From: Elusimicrobia bacterium GWB2_63_22
Lineage (GTDB): Bacteria > Elusimicrobiota > Elusimicrobia > Elusimicrobiales > UBA9959
NCBI GenBank assembly: GCA_001799735.1
Contig: MGUA01000008.1
Span: 71,175-135,174, forward strand
DNA: 64,000 nucleotides
Reading direction: 5' to 3'
Both the position numbers and the translations under genes were made by a program. Positions 36,277 through 44,369 of the stretch are shown here, one piece after another. Each line of letters opens with the position of its first letter. Within the stretch, counting starts at the first letter, position 1. The notes under the pieces are model-generated. The model was not told where the DNA came from. It saw only the letters and a list, made by a program, of their open reading frames with translations, and did not search any database.

Positions 36277-37512
36277 ATGGGAAACTACATTTTAATAATA
36301 CTTTCCAACCTGGCGCAGGCCTTCCTGTTCCTGACCGGCCTTTTTTACCTGCTGCTCAGTTTCAGGGGGTTCTGGTCCCTGCCCCGCCCCGCCCGGGCCG
36401 CCCCGCGCCGCCGCTTCGCCCTGCTGGTCCCGGCCCATGACGAAGAGGGCGTGATCGGTCTGGCGGTAGAGAGCCTGGCCCGGCTGAAATATCCGCGCGA
36501 ACTTTTTACTATTTTCCTGGTCGCGGACCATTGCACCGACGGCACGGCCAGGGCCGGCGCGGCCGCCGGCGCGGAAGTGCTGGACCACTCCGGCCCGGGG
36601 CTCAAGCCCGGCAAGGGCCGCGCGCTCCGGTGGGCCACTCAGAAAGTTTTCGACTGGGGCGACTACGACGCCCTGTGTTATTTCGACGCCGATTCCCTGG
36701 CCCACCCCGATTTCCTGGAGGCCATGAACGCCGAGCTGGAGGCCGGGGGCCAGGCCGTGCAGGGGCGGCAGCTCGCCAAGAACACCGGCAACCTGCTGGC
36801 CCTGATCCTGGCCGCCGGGCACGTGGTTTCCAACCGCTTCTTCCAGCTGCCCAAGCAGGCGCTGGGCCTGTCCGCCACGCTGCACGGCAAGGGCATGTGC
36901 TTTACCCGCGCCGTGGCCGAAAAATTCCCCTGGGACGAAACCTGCCTCACCGAGGACCTGGAGATGCAGATGCGCCTGATCCGCCACGGCGTGCGCATCA
37001 CCTGGTCCCGCGACGCGGTGGTTTACGACGAGGAACCGGAAACGCTGCGGCAGTACCTCTGCCGCACCATCCGCTGGACCCGCGGCTCCCTGGACACCGC
37101 CCGCCGCCACCTGGCCGGGCTTTGCCTGCGCGCTCTGAAGCGCGCCGACCCCAAAGCCTTCGAAGGCGCCCTCTACTGCGCGCAGACCTACCGCTTCGTC
37201 ATCGTGGCGCTGGGCGCCGGCCTGGTCTGGCTGAGCCGCGACTCCTTTAATATCGTGCTCTGGTTCTACCACGTGCTGCCTGGCGCCGAGGCGGCGATGA
37301 AGGCCGCGGTGCTGCTGCCGCTGGTGCTCTACCCCGCCGCGGCGCTGCTGCTGGAGAAGGCCCCGCCCGCGCTGGTGGCCGCCTACTTCCTGCAGCCCCT
37401 GCTCGGGATCCTGCGGCTGCCGGTCTTTGTGGCCGGGGTGCTGCGCGGCAGGGACTTCTGGGGCCGCACCGAGCACACCAGCCGCGTGGCCATAGCGGAC
37501 CTGGTGGATTGA
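36277..37512 (+). CDS. Family 2 glycosyltransferase, membrane-bound
   Basis: A 411-residue processive-type glycosyltransferase with an N-terminal membrane helix (residues about 4-27), a cytosolic catalytic domain and C-terminal helices (from about residue 320). Catalytic landmarks are LLVPAHDEEGVIGLAVESLA, the DxD motif in CYFDADSLAHPDF, the acid in CLTEDLEMQMRL and RTIRWTRGSL at the QxxRW position. The layout fits cellulose synthase/poly-GlcNAc synthase-like enzymes that build surface polysaccharides. No partner biosynthesis genes are adjacent, so the sugar is unknown. Confidence 0.9.
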   Translation: MGNYILIILSNLAQAFLFLTGLFYLLLSFRGFWSLPRPARAAPRRRFALLVPAHDEEGVIGLAVESLARLKYPRELFTIFLVADHCTDGTARAGAAAGAEVLDHSGPGLKPGKGRALRWATQKVFDWGDYDALCYFDADSLAHPDFLEAMNAELEAGGQAVQGRQLAKNTGNLLALILAAGHVVSNRFFQLPKQALGLSATLHGKGMCFTRAVAEKFPWDETCLTEDLEMQMRLIRHGVRITWSRDAVVYDEEPETLRQYLCRTIRWTRGSLDTARRHLAGLCLRALKRADPKAFEGALYCAQTYRFVIVALGAGLVWLSRDSFNIVLWFYHVLPGAEAAMKAAVLLPLVLYPAAALLLEKAPPALVAAYFLQPLLGILRLPVFVAGVLRGRDFWGRTEHTSRVAIADLVD

Positions 37513-37550
37513 ATTTAGTGACCCGTCAGCGATCGAATTGGAGGAATACG

Positions 37551-38303
37551 ATGAAAAGACTGCTTATCCTGACACTGCTCGCCCTGCCGGCCGCCGCCGG
37601 GGCCCAGGAGCTTAACGAGGCCGACCTCGACGCCGTGCCCGCCCAGAAAACCGAAGAGCCCGCCGGAGCGACTTTAAAACGCCCGGACTCGCCGGCCATC
37701 CTTGCCGAGCTTTCCACGGCCCTGCGCCTGAGCTCCAAGCAGGAGGAGCGCATTTCGGCCGCGGTCGAAAAAAAGACCAAAGAGTTCGACAAGTTGATGA
37801 AGGAGTACGAGAAGAACCTGGCCGAAGAGAAAAAATGGCTTTACAGGACCAACGAGAGCCGGCACGGCATGGTGAAGATAAACAGGGGCATGCCCGACCT
37901 GGTGCGCGAATTCCTGGACGATGAACAGCGGGATTCTTTTGACAGGCTGCTGGAGGCCAAGCGCAAGCCCGCCCCCGCCGTCGCCGAGGCCGCGCCCGCG
38001 CCGGCCGCCGGCAAGCCGGTCAGGAAGCGCCGGCTGGTGAGGCGCAAGAAAGTTGCCGGGCGGGCACCCGCCGCCGCTGCCGCTCCCGCCGCCCCCGCCC
38101 CGGAAGAGCCGGGCCAGGTGCTGGTGGACAAAGATTCCTCCGCCGTCCCTCCCGCTCCGCCCAAGAAAAAGCGCGTGCTGAAAAAGAGGCCGATCACCAA
38201 GAGCGAGCCCCCCGCCTCTGAATATTCCGAGGAGCTGCAGGGCTCAAAGCCCGGGGACGAGGAGCCCGAACCGGACGAAGCCGACGCCGGGTCCTACCCG
38301 TAG
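37551..38303 (+). CDS. Exported helical protein with Lys/Ala/Pro-rich tail
   Basis: A 250-residue protein with a signal peptide (MKRLLILTLLALPAAAGAQE). Residues about 50-140 form charged amphipathic helices (LRLSSKQEERISAAVEKKTK, then LVREFLDDEQRDSFDRLLEA), recalling Spy/LTxxQ-type chaperones; the remainder is low-complexity with RKRRLVRRKK and long Ala/Pro runs and an acidic end. The ATG at 37551 has GGAGG ten bases upstream and starts the signal peptide exactly, so earlier frame extension is ignored. I do not recognise the family. It precedes the pilin-like operon by 73 bases. Confidence 0.75.
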   Translation: MKRLLILTLLALPAAAGAQELNEADLDAVPAQKTEEPAGATLKRPDSPAILAELSTALRLSSKQEERISAAVEKKTKEFDKLMKEYEKNLAEEKKWLYRTNESRHGMVKINRGMPDLVREFLDDEQRDSFDRLLEAKRKPAPAVAEAAPAPAAGKPVRKRRLVRRKKVAGRAPAAAAAPAAPAPEEPGQVLVDKDSSAVPPAPPKKKRVLKKRPITKSEPPASEYSEELQGSKPGDEEPEPDEADAGSYP

Positions 38304-38312
38304 GGCGCGGCC

Positions 38313-38345
38313 GGATTTGACCAGGATTTGACTGATTTTTGACGG
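38313..38345 (+). repeat. Three TTGAC repeats with 11-base period upstream of the pilin operon
   Basis: TTGAC occurs at 38317-38321, 38328-38332 and 38339-38343, exactly 11 bases apart, the first two within GGATTTGAC. This places all copies on nearly the same face of the helix, as for direct-repeat response-regulator or activator sites. The copies lie 34-60 bases before the ATG at 38377. Confidence 0.5.
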
Positions 38346-38376
38346 ATATCTTCAGCCCGGAGGGTAGAGTATAAGC

Positions 38377-40884
38377 ATGGGTTTAATGTCCCGCGTTCTG
38401 AAAGCGTACCGAGCGGCGGCCGGCGGCGTAAGCCGCGCGGCCGGTTCCCCGCGCCCCGGCGTCACGCTGGTGGAGCTGATGGTGGCCACGGCGATAATCT
38501 CCATCGGCGTGCTCGGCATGGTGGGTTCCTTCAATTACATCAACCGGGGCATACAGGGGCCCAAAGGCAAGTCCCTGGCCAATAACCTGGCCCAGGAAAA
38601 GATAGAAGTTTTAAAGAACAAGTCCTACTTCCGCGTGCTGGTGTCCACCGCTACCGATTTCGACCACAACTTCGACCCGAACGCCTACGAATACGACGTC
38701 GCCCCTAACGGCTCCGAAACTATGAACGTCGGCGGCATCAACTTCACCCGCCGCGTCCTGATAAAGAAGGTGACCGAAGTTTCCGGCGGCGGCCTGGCCC
38801 GGTTCGCCTATACGGTCCCGGACACGGGGCTTAAGGAAGTGGTGGTCTATGTGTCCTGGCTGGAAGGGAGCTCCTGGAAGAAGGTGGAGCTGCGCAATCT
38901 TCTCGGGAACCCGAACCGCACCAACCTGGGCGCCGCTTTCTCGGGCACGGTGCTGGAAGCCGGCACCGGCATTCCTATCGAGGGCGCCATAATCAGGGCC
39001 CAGGAGAACCCCGCCCGGTACGATATTACCGACGCCGCCGGGGTGTACAGTTTTGCCTGTGAGCCGGGCCAGTATACCCTGCAGGCGACCAAACCCGGTT
39101 ATTTCCAGTCGGTTTCCCCGCTCTACACTATAGAAACCACGCAGGTGCATGATTTTACCCTGACCCGGATGGTCAGCGGAACTGTGACCGGCTCGGCCTG
39201 GCTGCGCGACCACCTGGTGATAAGCCGCATAGTAGGAAGTTCGGTCAACAATTCCGGCTATTATCAGGAGTACGTGGAGATCTACAATCCCACCACCTGG
39301 ACCTGGACGGTCAACGGGGATATCGGCCTTAAGTTCCAGAAAGCGGGCGGGGAGAAGGCCGCCATCGGAATCGATCTCTACATACGCGACACTATTCCCA
39401 GCCAGGGCTATTACCTTTTCGCCAACACCGGCACCGTGAGCGCGGTGGGAGCCAATGTGGACGCGGACGCGACCTGGGACGAAAATATTATCCCCGTCGT
39501 AGAGGACGGGGGCGGGGAAGGTTCCGCCGCCGTGGAACTTTACCGCATCTCCGACGGGCGCATCCTGGACCAGGTAGGCTGGGACAGGAACAATGAAGGA
39601 AAAACGGCCCCTTTCTACGAGACGGACGGCTACGACCAGGATATAGGCCTTCAAATGGGCGAAACTTTTGTCCGGCATCCCAGCGCGGCGGGGGCAAACT
39701 CCTTCTACGGCCCCGCCTACGACACCAACGACAACGACGAGGATATAGAAGGCGTTACTTCGGCCGCCATCGGGACTCCCCCGAGCAATTCCCTTTCGGC
39801 CGCCAAGCCCGTGCTCACCGGCACCCCGGCGGCCGGGGCGCTGGTCTTCGCCAACGACAGCCTCTCCAGTTCCACCCAGGCCGCGCTCTCGGGCAGCTTC
39901 TCGCTGGCCAGCGTAGCTACGGGCTATTGGACCCTCTACATTTCCAGCGGCGTCAGCCTGAGCACCGGCGGGGTGTACGGCGGCACCGCCTCCGGGTTCT
40001 CGGTCTCGGCCGGCAGCGTCCTGCTCAGCAGCGACACCGCTTTCGGTTTTGTTTCAGGCCGGGTCACGGGCACCGACGGCGCCGGGCTGCCGGGCATAAA
40101 GGTAGCGGCCGGCGGCCGCCAGACCAGCACCCTCGCCGACGGCAGATATATACTTCCCGCCGACCCGGGCGAACAGACCGTGTTCGCCAATTACCAGACC
40201 GACAACCCCGACTATATCGAGATCTCCTCCGCCGGCGTCGTCGCCAGCCTCGGGGCGCTGACGCCCGACGTGGACTTTGTCCTGGTGACGGGCGGGAAGC
40301 TGCGCGGCTGGGTTACCACCAACGGCACGGACCCCCTGCCCAATGTGCCGGTTTCCGCTTTCAAGTACGGCATCGAACAGGGCAACAGCATCAGCGGCAA
40401 CGACGGTTATTACCTGATCTGGGGGTCCGGTATCTCCACCGGCACGTACGAAGTGGTGCCGCAGCTGGAGGCCGGGGAAACGCCCTTGCCTTCCACCCAC
40501 ACCGTCACCTTGTCGGCGGGCGAGGACTTGTTTGTCGGCACGTTCACGGTCAGCGGGGCGATGGGAAACCTGACCGGCTCGGTAAAAGCCGGCACTGCCG
40601 GCATAACCACGGGCGTGCTGGTGTACGCCACCTCCTCCACCATAACAGGCTCGCCCGTAATGCCCCCCACTATAGATGCGGCGGCCAGGGCCGGCAGCGT
40701 TATCTACTACGCCGTCTCCAGCAACGCGCAGGGAATGTACACGCTGCCGGTGCGCGGCGGCTACACCTATAACGTCTACGCCTGGTATACGACCTGGCCC
40801 AACGATACCCCGACCGTTACTCCCCGGCAAACTACCGCCACGGTGGCCGCGGGCGAAACGGTGGTTAAGGATTTCTCATGGTAA
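38377..40884 (+). CDS. Giant PilV-like prepilin with carboxypeptidase-regulatory and lamin-tail domains
   Basis: An 835-residue protein with a type IV prepilin leader: cleavage between Gly and Val in RPGVTLVELMVATAIISI (residues about 27-44) with Glu at +5. A carboxypeptidase regulatory-like beta domain follows (about 185-255, SGTVLEAGTGIPIEGAIIRA), then a lamin-tail-like domain (about 270-470, EYVEIYNPTTWTWTVNGDIG) and three more regulatory-like domains (about 557, 639 and 729 onward, such as SGRVTGTDGAGLPGIKV). Minor pilins are usually below 250 residues, so this would display a large adhesive or binding region at a pilus tip. It heads an eight-gene cluster; the next ATG overlaps its stop by seven bases. 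Confidence 0.88.
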   Translation: MGLMSRVLKAYRAAAGGVSRAAGSPRPGVTLVELMVATAIISIGVLGMVGSFNYINRGIQGPKGKSLANNLAQEKIEVLKNKSYFRVLVSTATDFDHNFDPNAYEYDVAPNGSETMNVGGINFTRRVLIKKVTEVSGGGLARFAYTVPDTGLKEVVVYVSWLEGSSWKKVELRNLLGNPNRTNLGAAFSGTVLEAGTGIPIEGAIIRAQENPARYDITDAAGVYSFACEPGQYTLQATKPGYFQSVSPLYTIETTQVHDFTLTRMVSGTVTGSAWLRDHLVISRIVGSSVNNSGYYQEYVEIYNPTTWTWTVNGDIGLKFQKAGGEKAAIGIDLYIRDTIPSQGYYLFANTGTVSAVGANVDADATWDENIIPVVEDGGGEGSAAVELYRISDGRILDQVGWDRNNEGKTAPFYETDGYDQDIGLQMGETFVRHPSAAGANSFYGPAYDTNDNDEDIEGVTSAAIGTPPSNSLSAAKPVLTGTPAAGALVFANDSLSSSTQAALSGSFSLASVATGYWTLYISSGVSLSTGGVYGGTASGFSVSAGSVLLSSDTAFGFVSGRVTGTDGAGLPGIKVAAGGRQTSTLADGRYILPADPGEQTVFANYQTDNPDYIEISSAGVVASLGALTPDVDFVLVTGGKLRGWVTTNGTDPLPNVPVSAFKYGIEQGNSISGNDGYYLIWGSGISTGTYEVVPQLEAGETPLPSTHTVTLSAGEDLFVGTFTVSGAMGNLTGSVKAGTAGITTGVLVYATSSTITGSPVMPPTIDAAARAGSVIYYAVSSNAQGMYTLPVRGGYTYNVYAWYTTWPNDTPTVTPRQTTATVAAGETVVKDFSW

Positions 40885-41390
40885 CCCCGCGCCGCAGGAA
40901 AGGCTACACGCTCATGGAGCTTATGGTCGTAGTGGCCATACTGGGGGTCATAGTTTCGGCCGCCCCCAGGCTCCTCAACGGCATCTACCGGTTCAGCCGC
41001 CTGTCCACGGCCAGGCTGGAGATACAGAAGAACGCCCGGGCCGCCCTCTCCAACATCAACCGCGGCCTGCGGCAGGCGCAGGCTTCCTCCGTGGTCATAG
41101 ACCAGCTCAGCGGCATGCCGCCGCATTCCAGGATAACCTTCGACCGCTACAAACCCGACGGTTCTATAGAGACGGTTTCTTATTATCAGGCCGGGAAGGT
41201 GCTTTATCTCTCTTCGCAAGGGGCCACCGGCAAGAAGGTGGCCGACGATCTGCGCTACCTGGCTTTTACCTATCCCAAAAGCGATGACGAGTCCATTATC
41301 TCCATCTCCGTGACCTTTGAAAGGGCCACCTACGAAGGCGGCGCCAAGGCGCTGCAGATGGCCGTGGAGAAGGTGAGGGTAATGAATTAG
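40878..41390 (+). CDS. Prepilin-like protein (PilW/GspJ-type minor pilin)
   Basis: A 170-residue protein with a class III signal RRKGYTLMELMVVVAILGVI (cleavage after Gly, Tyr at +1, Glu at +5), one hydrophobic helix and a beta-rich C-terminal domain. Such minor (pseudo)pilins initiate fibre assembly in type IV pili or type II secretion. The ATG lies inside the end of the preceding prepilin gene, so translation is coupled. PilW, GspH and GspJ are all possible relatives; the short length favours a minor pilin. Confidence 0.85.
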   Translation: MVTPRRRKGYTLMELMVVVAILGVIVSAAPRLLNGIYRFSRLSTARLEIQKNARAALSNINRGLRQAQASSVVIDQLSGMPPHSRITFDRYKPDGSIETVSYYQAGKVLYLSSQGATGKKVADDLRYLAFTYPKSDDESIISISVTFERATYEGGAKALQMAVEKVRVMN

Positions 41391-41404
41391 CCCGGCTCCA
41401 TTTT

Positions 41405-42859
41405 ATGTCTAAACTTGCGCGCCTTAAGATAAAATTCGGCCCGAGACCGGGGCAGATGGCCATAACCATGGTCATCACCTCCCTGCTGCTGCTGCTGATC
41501 CTTATCCCCATGCTGGACCATTACGTGAAGAACGAGGCCAAATGGTCGGTAAAAGAGCGGAAGAGCACCCTGGCCTTCCACCTGGCCGAGGCCGGCCTGG
41601 ACCGGGCCTACTGGAAGCTCAAGGAGAATGCCTCCAACTGGACCACGGTGGCCGGTGGCGATGTTATAGCCGGTTACAATGACGACGTGGCGTATGAGGA
41701 CATCCCTGGCGGCAAATATAAGGTGAAAATGGAACAGGGGGAGACCAACCTCCAGATCGTTATAACGGCCACCGGCAAAGACATAAGCGAGAACGAATAC
41801 CGCGCCATAAAAGCGATCTATACCAAGGAAGGCGTGACGGCCGCCCTGCAGGCCGGGTCGGTGGGCGCCGGCGGCAATGCCAACATCCATTGGGGCCCCA
41901 TGATGTCAGTGAGCGGCATGGTGCTCAAGGGCGGGTCCAACGAACTTTACCCCAGGAAATACGCCCGCGGCTCCATAACCAAGGGTGCCGGCGGCGGCGC
42001 CGGCAACTACGGCAACAGGGACGCCGACCCCAACCAGGCCAACAAAGGGCCGCATACCACGGGCGATCATATCGAGTGGTGGAGTTACAATGAACCGCCC
42101 GGCGTGCCGGACGTGCTGACCCCGGATACCTCCTATTACATGGAGCTGGCAAAAACGCAGACCTGCACTCCGGCCGGGACCATAGGCTGCTATTATGAGG
42201 GCAACCGCACCGGCGGTTCGGCTATCAACGGCCTGGTGGACACCACCTGTACGGTGGGCGCGGACCCTAAGGTCAGGTTCTTCACCGGCAATGCGGAATT
42301 CAAGAGCAATAAGTATTTCTGCGGGGTGCTTATAGTCCTGGGCAACCTTAGCTTCGGCGCCGGCGGCAAATCCCCGGAAGGGGATATTACGGCGGACCCG
42401 CCGCCTACGGCCTGGAAAGAATACCAGTGCAATGTCCCCACTCATAACGGGGAGACGGAGTCCGGAGACATGAGTACCTGGGCATACGAGGCGGACGGAG
42501 CTCATCCCGGCACCTGCAGCGGCCCGCATGGAGATACTGACGCCGTGGACGAATACCCCGGCGACGCCGGCTATCATGCCGTAAGTCCCTATAATTTCAA
42601 GACCGGCCGGGTGGCTACGGGCCATACGGGGTTTACAACCGGTACAGGTACGGAGCTCAGCTACAAAGGCTACATCTACGCCGGCGGCACTTTCGACAAT
42701 TCCGGCGGCGGCCGCATCTTCGGTTCCGTGCAGGTAGCCGGCGCGGGCGGCATGAGCGGCGGCGGCGATATTTTCTACGACAGCGGCCTGAATATCAAGT
42801 TCCTCAGCAACAATATAACCCGCTCGTCCTGGTACGAGGTGATAGCGGAGCCTTTCTGA
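41405..42859 (+). CDS. PilX-like membrane-anchored protein
   Basis: A 484-residue protein with a hydrophobic N-terminal segment (QMAITMVITSLLLLLILIPM, about residues 18-37) followed by the long charged helix characteristic of PilX (VKERKSTLAFHLAEAGLDRA), then a large beta-rich, Gly/Tyr-rich region with nine cysteines. The usual Glu at +5 is absent, as in many PilX-type proteins. It follows the small prepilin gene by 14 bases and its stop overlaps the ATG of the HprK-like kinase (TGATG). Together the three genes look like a minor-pilin complex. Confidence 0.75.
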   Translation: MSKLARLKIKFGPRPGQMAITMVITSLLLLLILIPMLDHYVKNEAKWSVKERKSTLAFHLAEAGLDRAYWKLKENASNWTTVAGGDVIAGYNDDVAYEDIPGGKYKVKMEQGETNLQIVITATGKDISENEYRAIKAIYTKEGVTAALQAGSVGAGGNANIHWGPMMSVSGMVLKGGSNELYPRKYARGSITKGAGGGAGNYGNRDADPNQANKGPHTTGDHIEWWSYNEPPGVPDVLTPDTSYYMELAKTQTCTPAGTIGCYYEGNRTGGSAINGLVDTTCTVGADPKVRFFTGNAEFKSNKYFCGVLIVLGNLSFGAGGKSPEGDITADPPPTAWKEYQCNVPTHNGETESGDMSTWAYEADGAHPGTCSGPHGDTDAVDEYPGDAGYHAVSPYNFKTGRVATGHTGFTTGTGTELSYKGYIYAGGTFDNSGGGRIFGSVQVAGAGGMSGGGDIFYDSGLNIKFLSNNITRSSWYEVIAEPF

Positions 42860-43638
42860 TGCGGATCGGCCTGGCGATAGCTGGTTTTGGGTTGAATTTT
42901 AAACAAGACCGCCCTGGTATCATTTCGGTTTTAAAGCGCAGGTACGGTCCTTTTGCGGGGCGGAGCCCCGGGACGTACCGGTTTTCGGCGGTCAGCCTCC
43001 CGGCCGCGCAAAATCCGTTCAAACCGGCCGTGCTCTTTGACGGGGAGGCCCTCAGCCTGGGCCGGGGCGACTTTAAGGCGGCGCTGCACCTGGCCTCTGG
43101 CGCCGGCACGCTGGCGGCGGCGCCTAACGAACAGTGCCTGGACGCTTTTTTGCGCTCTTTGTTGAGCGCCCTGCTTATCCGCTGCGGCGGTTTTATGCTG
43201 CATTCGGCCGGGCTGGTGAAGAACGGCAAGGCCTGGCTTTTTTTGGGCCGTTCCGGCGCCGGTAAGTCCACGCTGGCCAGGCTGGCCGCCGCCGCCGGCT
43301 GCAAAGTGCTCAGCGACGAGATAAACCTGCTGCGCCCGGAGGGGGGGCGGTTCATGGCGTACGGTTCTCCTTTCTGGGGCGAGATGCGGGCGGACGGCCG
43401 CCCCGGGCGCTGGCCGCTGGGCGGGATCTACCTCCTTAAAAAGGCGCGGGCCAACGCGGTCTCCCCCTGCGGGAGCGCCGAAGCCCTGAAGCTGCTACTG
43501 CGCTGCCTGCTGAATTTCGAAAAGGGCCCCGGGATTTCCGGGCTGGTGCTGGCCAACGCGGCCGCGCTGCTGAAAAAAAATAAATTCGCGCGGCTGGAGT
43601 TTTCAAAAAAGGACGCCTCTTTCCTGGACTGCGTATGA
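42859..43638 (+). CDS. HprK-like kinase of a peptide-modification cassette
   Basis: A 259-residue protein related to HPr kinase/phosphorylase. The Walker A loop is GRSGAGKST (130-138), followed by an acidic motif SDEINLL (from 152) and GSPFWGE (169-175), the arrangement seen in HprK-related proteins next to PqqD genes. It lacks the HPr-specific phosphatase region. In characterised lasso-peptide systems a related kinase phosphorylates a serine of the precursor, so phosphorylation of the peptide encoded at 43905 is a reasonable hypothesis. Its ATG overlaps the stop of the PilX-like gene and its end overlaps the PqqD gene. Confidence 0.85.
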   Translation: MRIGLAIAGFGLNFKQDRPGIISVLKRRYGPFAGRSPGTYRFSAVSLPAAQNPFKPAVLFDGEALSLGRGDFKAALHLASGAGTLAAAPNEQCLDAFLRSLLSALLIRCGGFMLHSAGLVKNGKAWLFLGRSGAGKSTLARLAAAAGCKVLSDEINLLRPEGGRFMAYGSPFWGEMRADGRPGRWPLGGIYLLKKARANAVSPCGSAEALKLLLRCLLNFEKGPGISGLVLANAAALLKKNKFARLEFSKKDASFLDCV

Positions 43639-43901
43639 CGCTGAAGATAAAAAAGGACCTGGCCTGCAGGCGCATAGCCGGCGAGCTGTTCATAGTGGAC
43701 GCCGCGGGTTCCCGCCTGCACGAGCTGAACGCGACCGGCGCCTTGCTCTGGGACTGCCTGGCCGCCGGCAAGTCTCCCGCCGCCGCCGCCGCCGCGCTGG
43801 CCGCGGAGTTCCAGGTAGACGGTGAGATCGCGGTTAAAGACGCAGACGGGTTCATTAAAGAGCTGCTTAAGGCGGGCCTGCTGTCCGAGTCCGGAGATTA
43901 A
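43635..43901 (+). CDS. PqqD-like peptide chaperone (RiPP recognition element)
   Basis: An 88-residue winged-helix protein. The motifs LHELNATGALLWDCLAAG and DADGFIKELLKAGLLS are typical of PqqD, which binds the leader of a precursor peptide and presents it to a radical SAM enzyme. It overlaps the kinase gene by four bases (ATGA) and is followed after three bases by the small precursor gene. Its presence here is the main clue that the cluster modifies a ribosomal peptide. Confidence 0.9.
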   Translation: MTLKIKKDLACRRIAGELFIVDAAGSRLHELNATGALLWDCLAAGKSPAAAAAALAAEFQVDGEIAVKDADGFIKELLKAGLLSESGD

Positions 43902-43904
43902 CCT

Positions 43905-44042
43905 GTGAAAAAGAAAAAGACCTACGAAAAACCCAAGCTGAAGACCGAGAAGATCTTTGAGACCGCGGCCCTGGCCTGCGGCAAATGTCTCACCGGCCCT
44001 ATCAGCCAGCTGGCCTGCAAGACGCTTAAAAAGTTCTCCTGA
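43905..44042 (+). CDS. Putative RiPP precursor peptide
   Basis: A 45-residue peptide starting at a GTG, with GGAG at 43893-43896 as ribosome binding site. It begins with a very basic KKKK run and then has YEKPKLKTEKIFETAALA (residues 7-24), a leader-like amphipathic segment, followed by CGKC and one more Cys (Cys25, Cys28, Cys38) and a C-terminal KKFS. Cys25 is directly preceded by Ala22-Leu23-Ala24, an AxA-like cleavage motif. It lies exactly between the PqqD-like gene (3-base gap) and the peptidase gene (3-base gap), so it is the likely substrate of all four neighbouring proteins. The product class (thioether, other crosslink) is unknown. Confidence 0.85.
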   Translation: MKKKKTYEKPKLKTEKIFETAALACGKCLTGPISQLACKTLKKFS

Positions 44043-44045
44043 ACC

Positions 44046-44369
44046 ATGAAGGCTTTCCGGCTTGAAGGCTCCAGCATGCTGCCCGTGTTCCGTCCCGGGC
44101 AGGCCGTGCTGGTCTCCCCGGAGCGCACCCGCCCCGGGGACTGCGCTGTCTACGTTTATCTGGGCCGCACCCTGCTGCACAGGGTGCTCGCCGTTTCGCC
44201 GGCCGGGGCCACCCTGGCCGACGACGCCGGCCGCCTGGAACCGCACTTTGTTCCCTGGGGCGACGTGCAGGGCCGCGTCCTGGGCGGCCCTCCCCTGTCC
44301 GCCGGCGCCCCCGGCCTTCTCTATTCCCGCGCCCGCCGGCTGTTCGGCCGGCTGTTCCTGAATGTCTGA
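44046..44369 (+). CDS. Miniature S26/S24-type peptidase
   Basis: A 107-residue protein with GSSMLPVFRPGQAVLVSPE (residues 8-26), the signature around the catalytic serine of signal peptidases (Ser10), and LLHRVLAV (His45), where the bacterial lysine would be and where eukaryal/archaeal-type signal peptidases have histidine. It has no membrane segment, unlike true signal peptidases. It begins three bases after the precursor stop and overlaps the radical SAM gene. Its likely job is to remove the leader, perhaps at the Ala-Leu-Ala site before Cys25. Non-proteolytic descendants exist, so activity is not certain. Confidence 0.8.
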   Translation: MKAFRLEGSSMLPVFRPGQAVLVSPERTRPGDCAVYVYLGRTLLHRVLAVSPAGATLADDAGRLEPHFVPWGDVQGRVLGGPPLSAGAPGLLYSRARRLFGRLFLNV

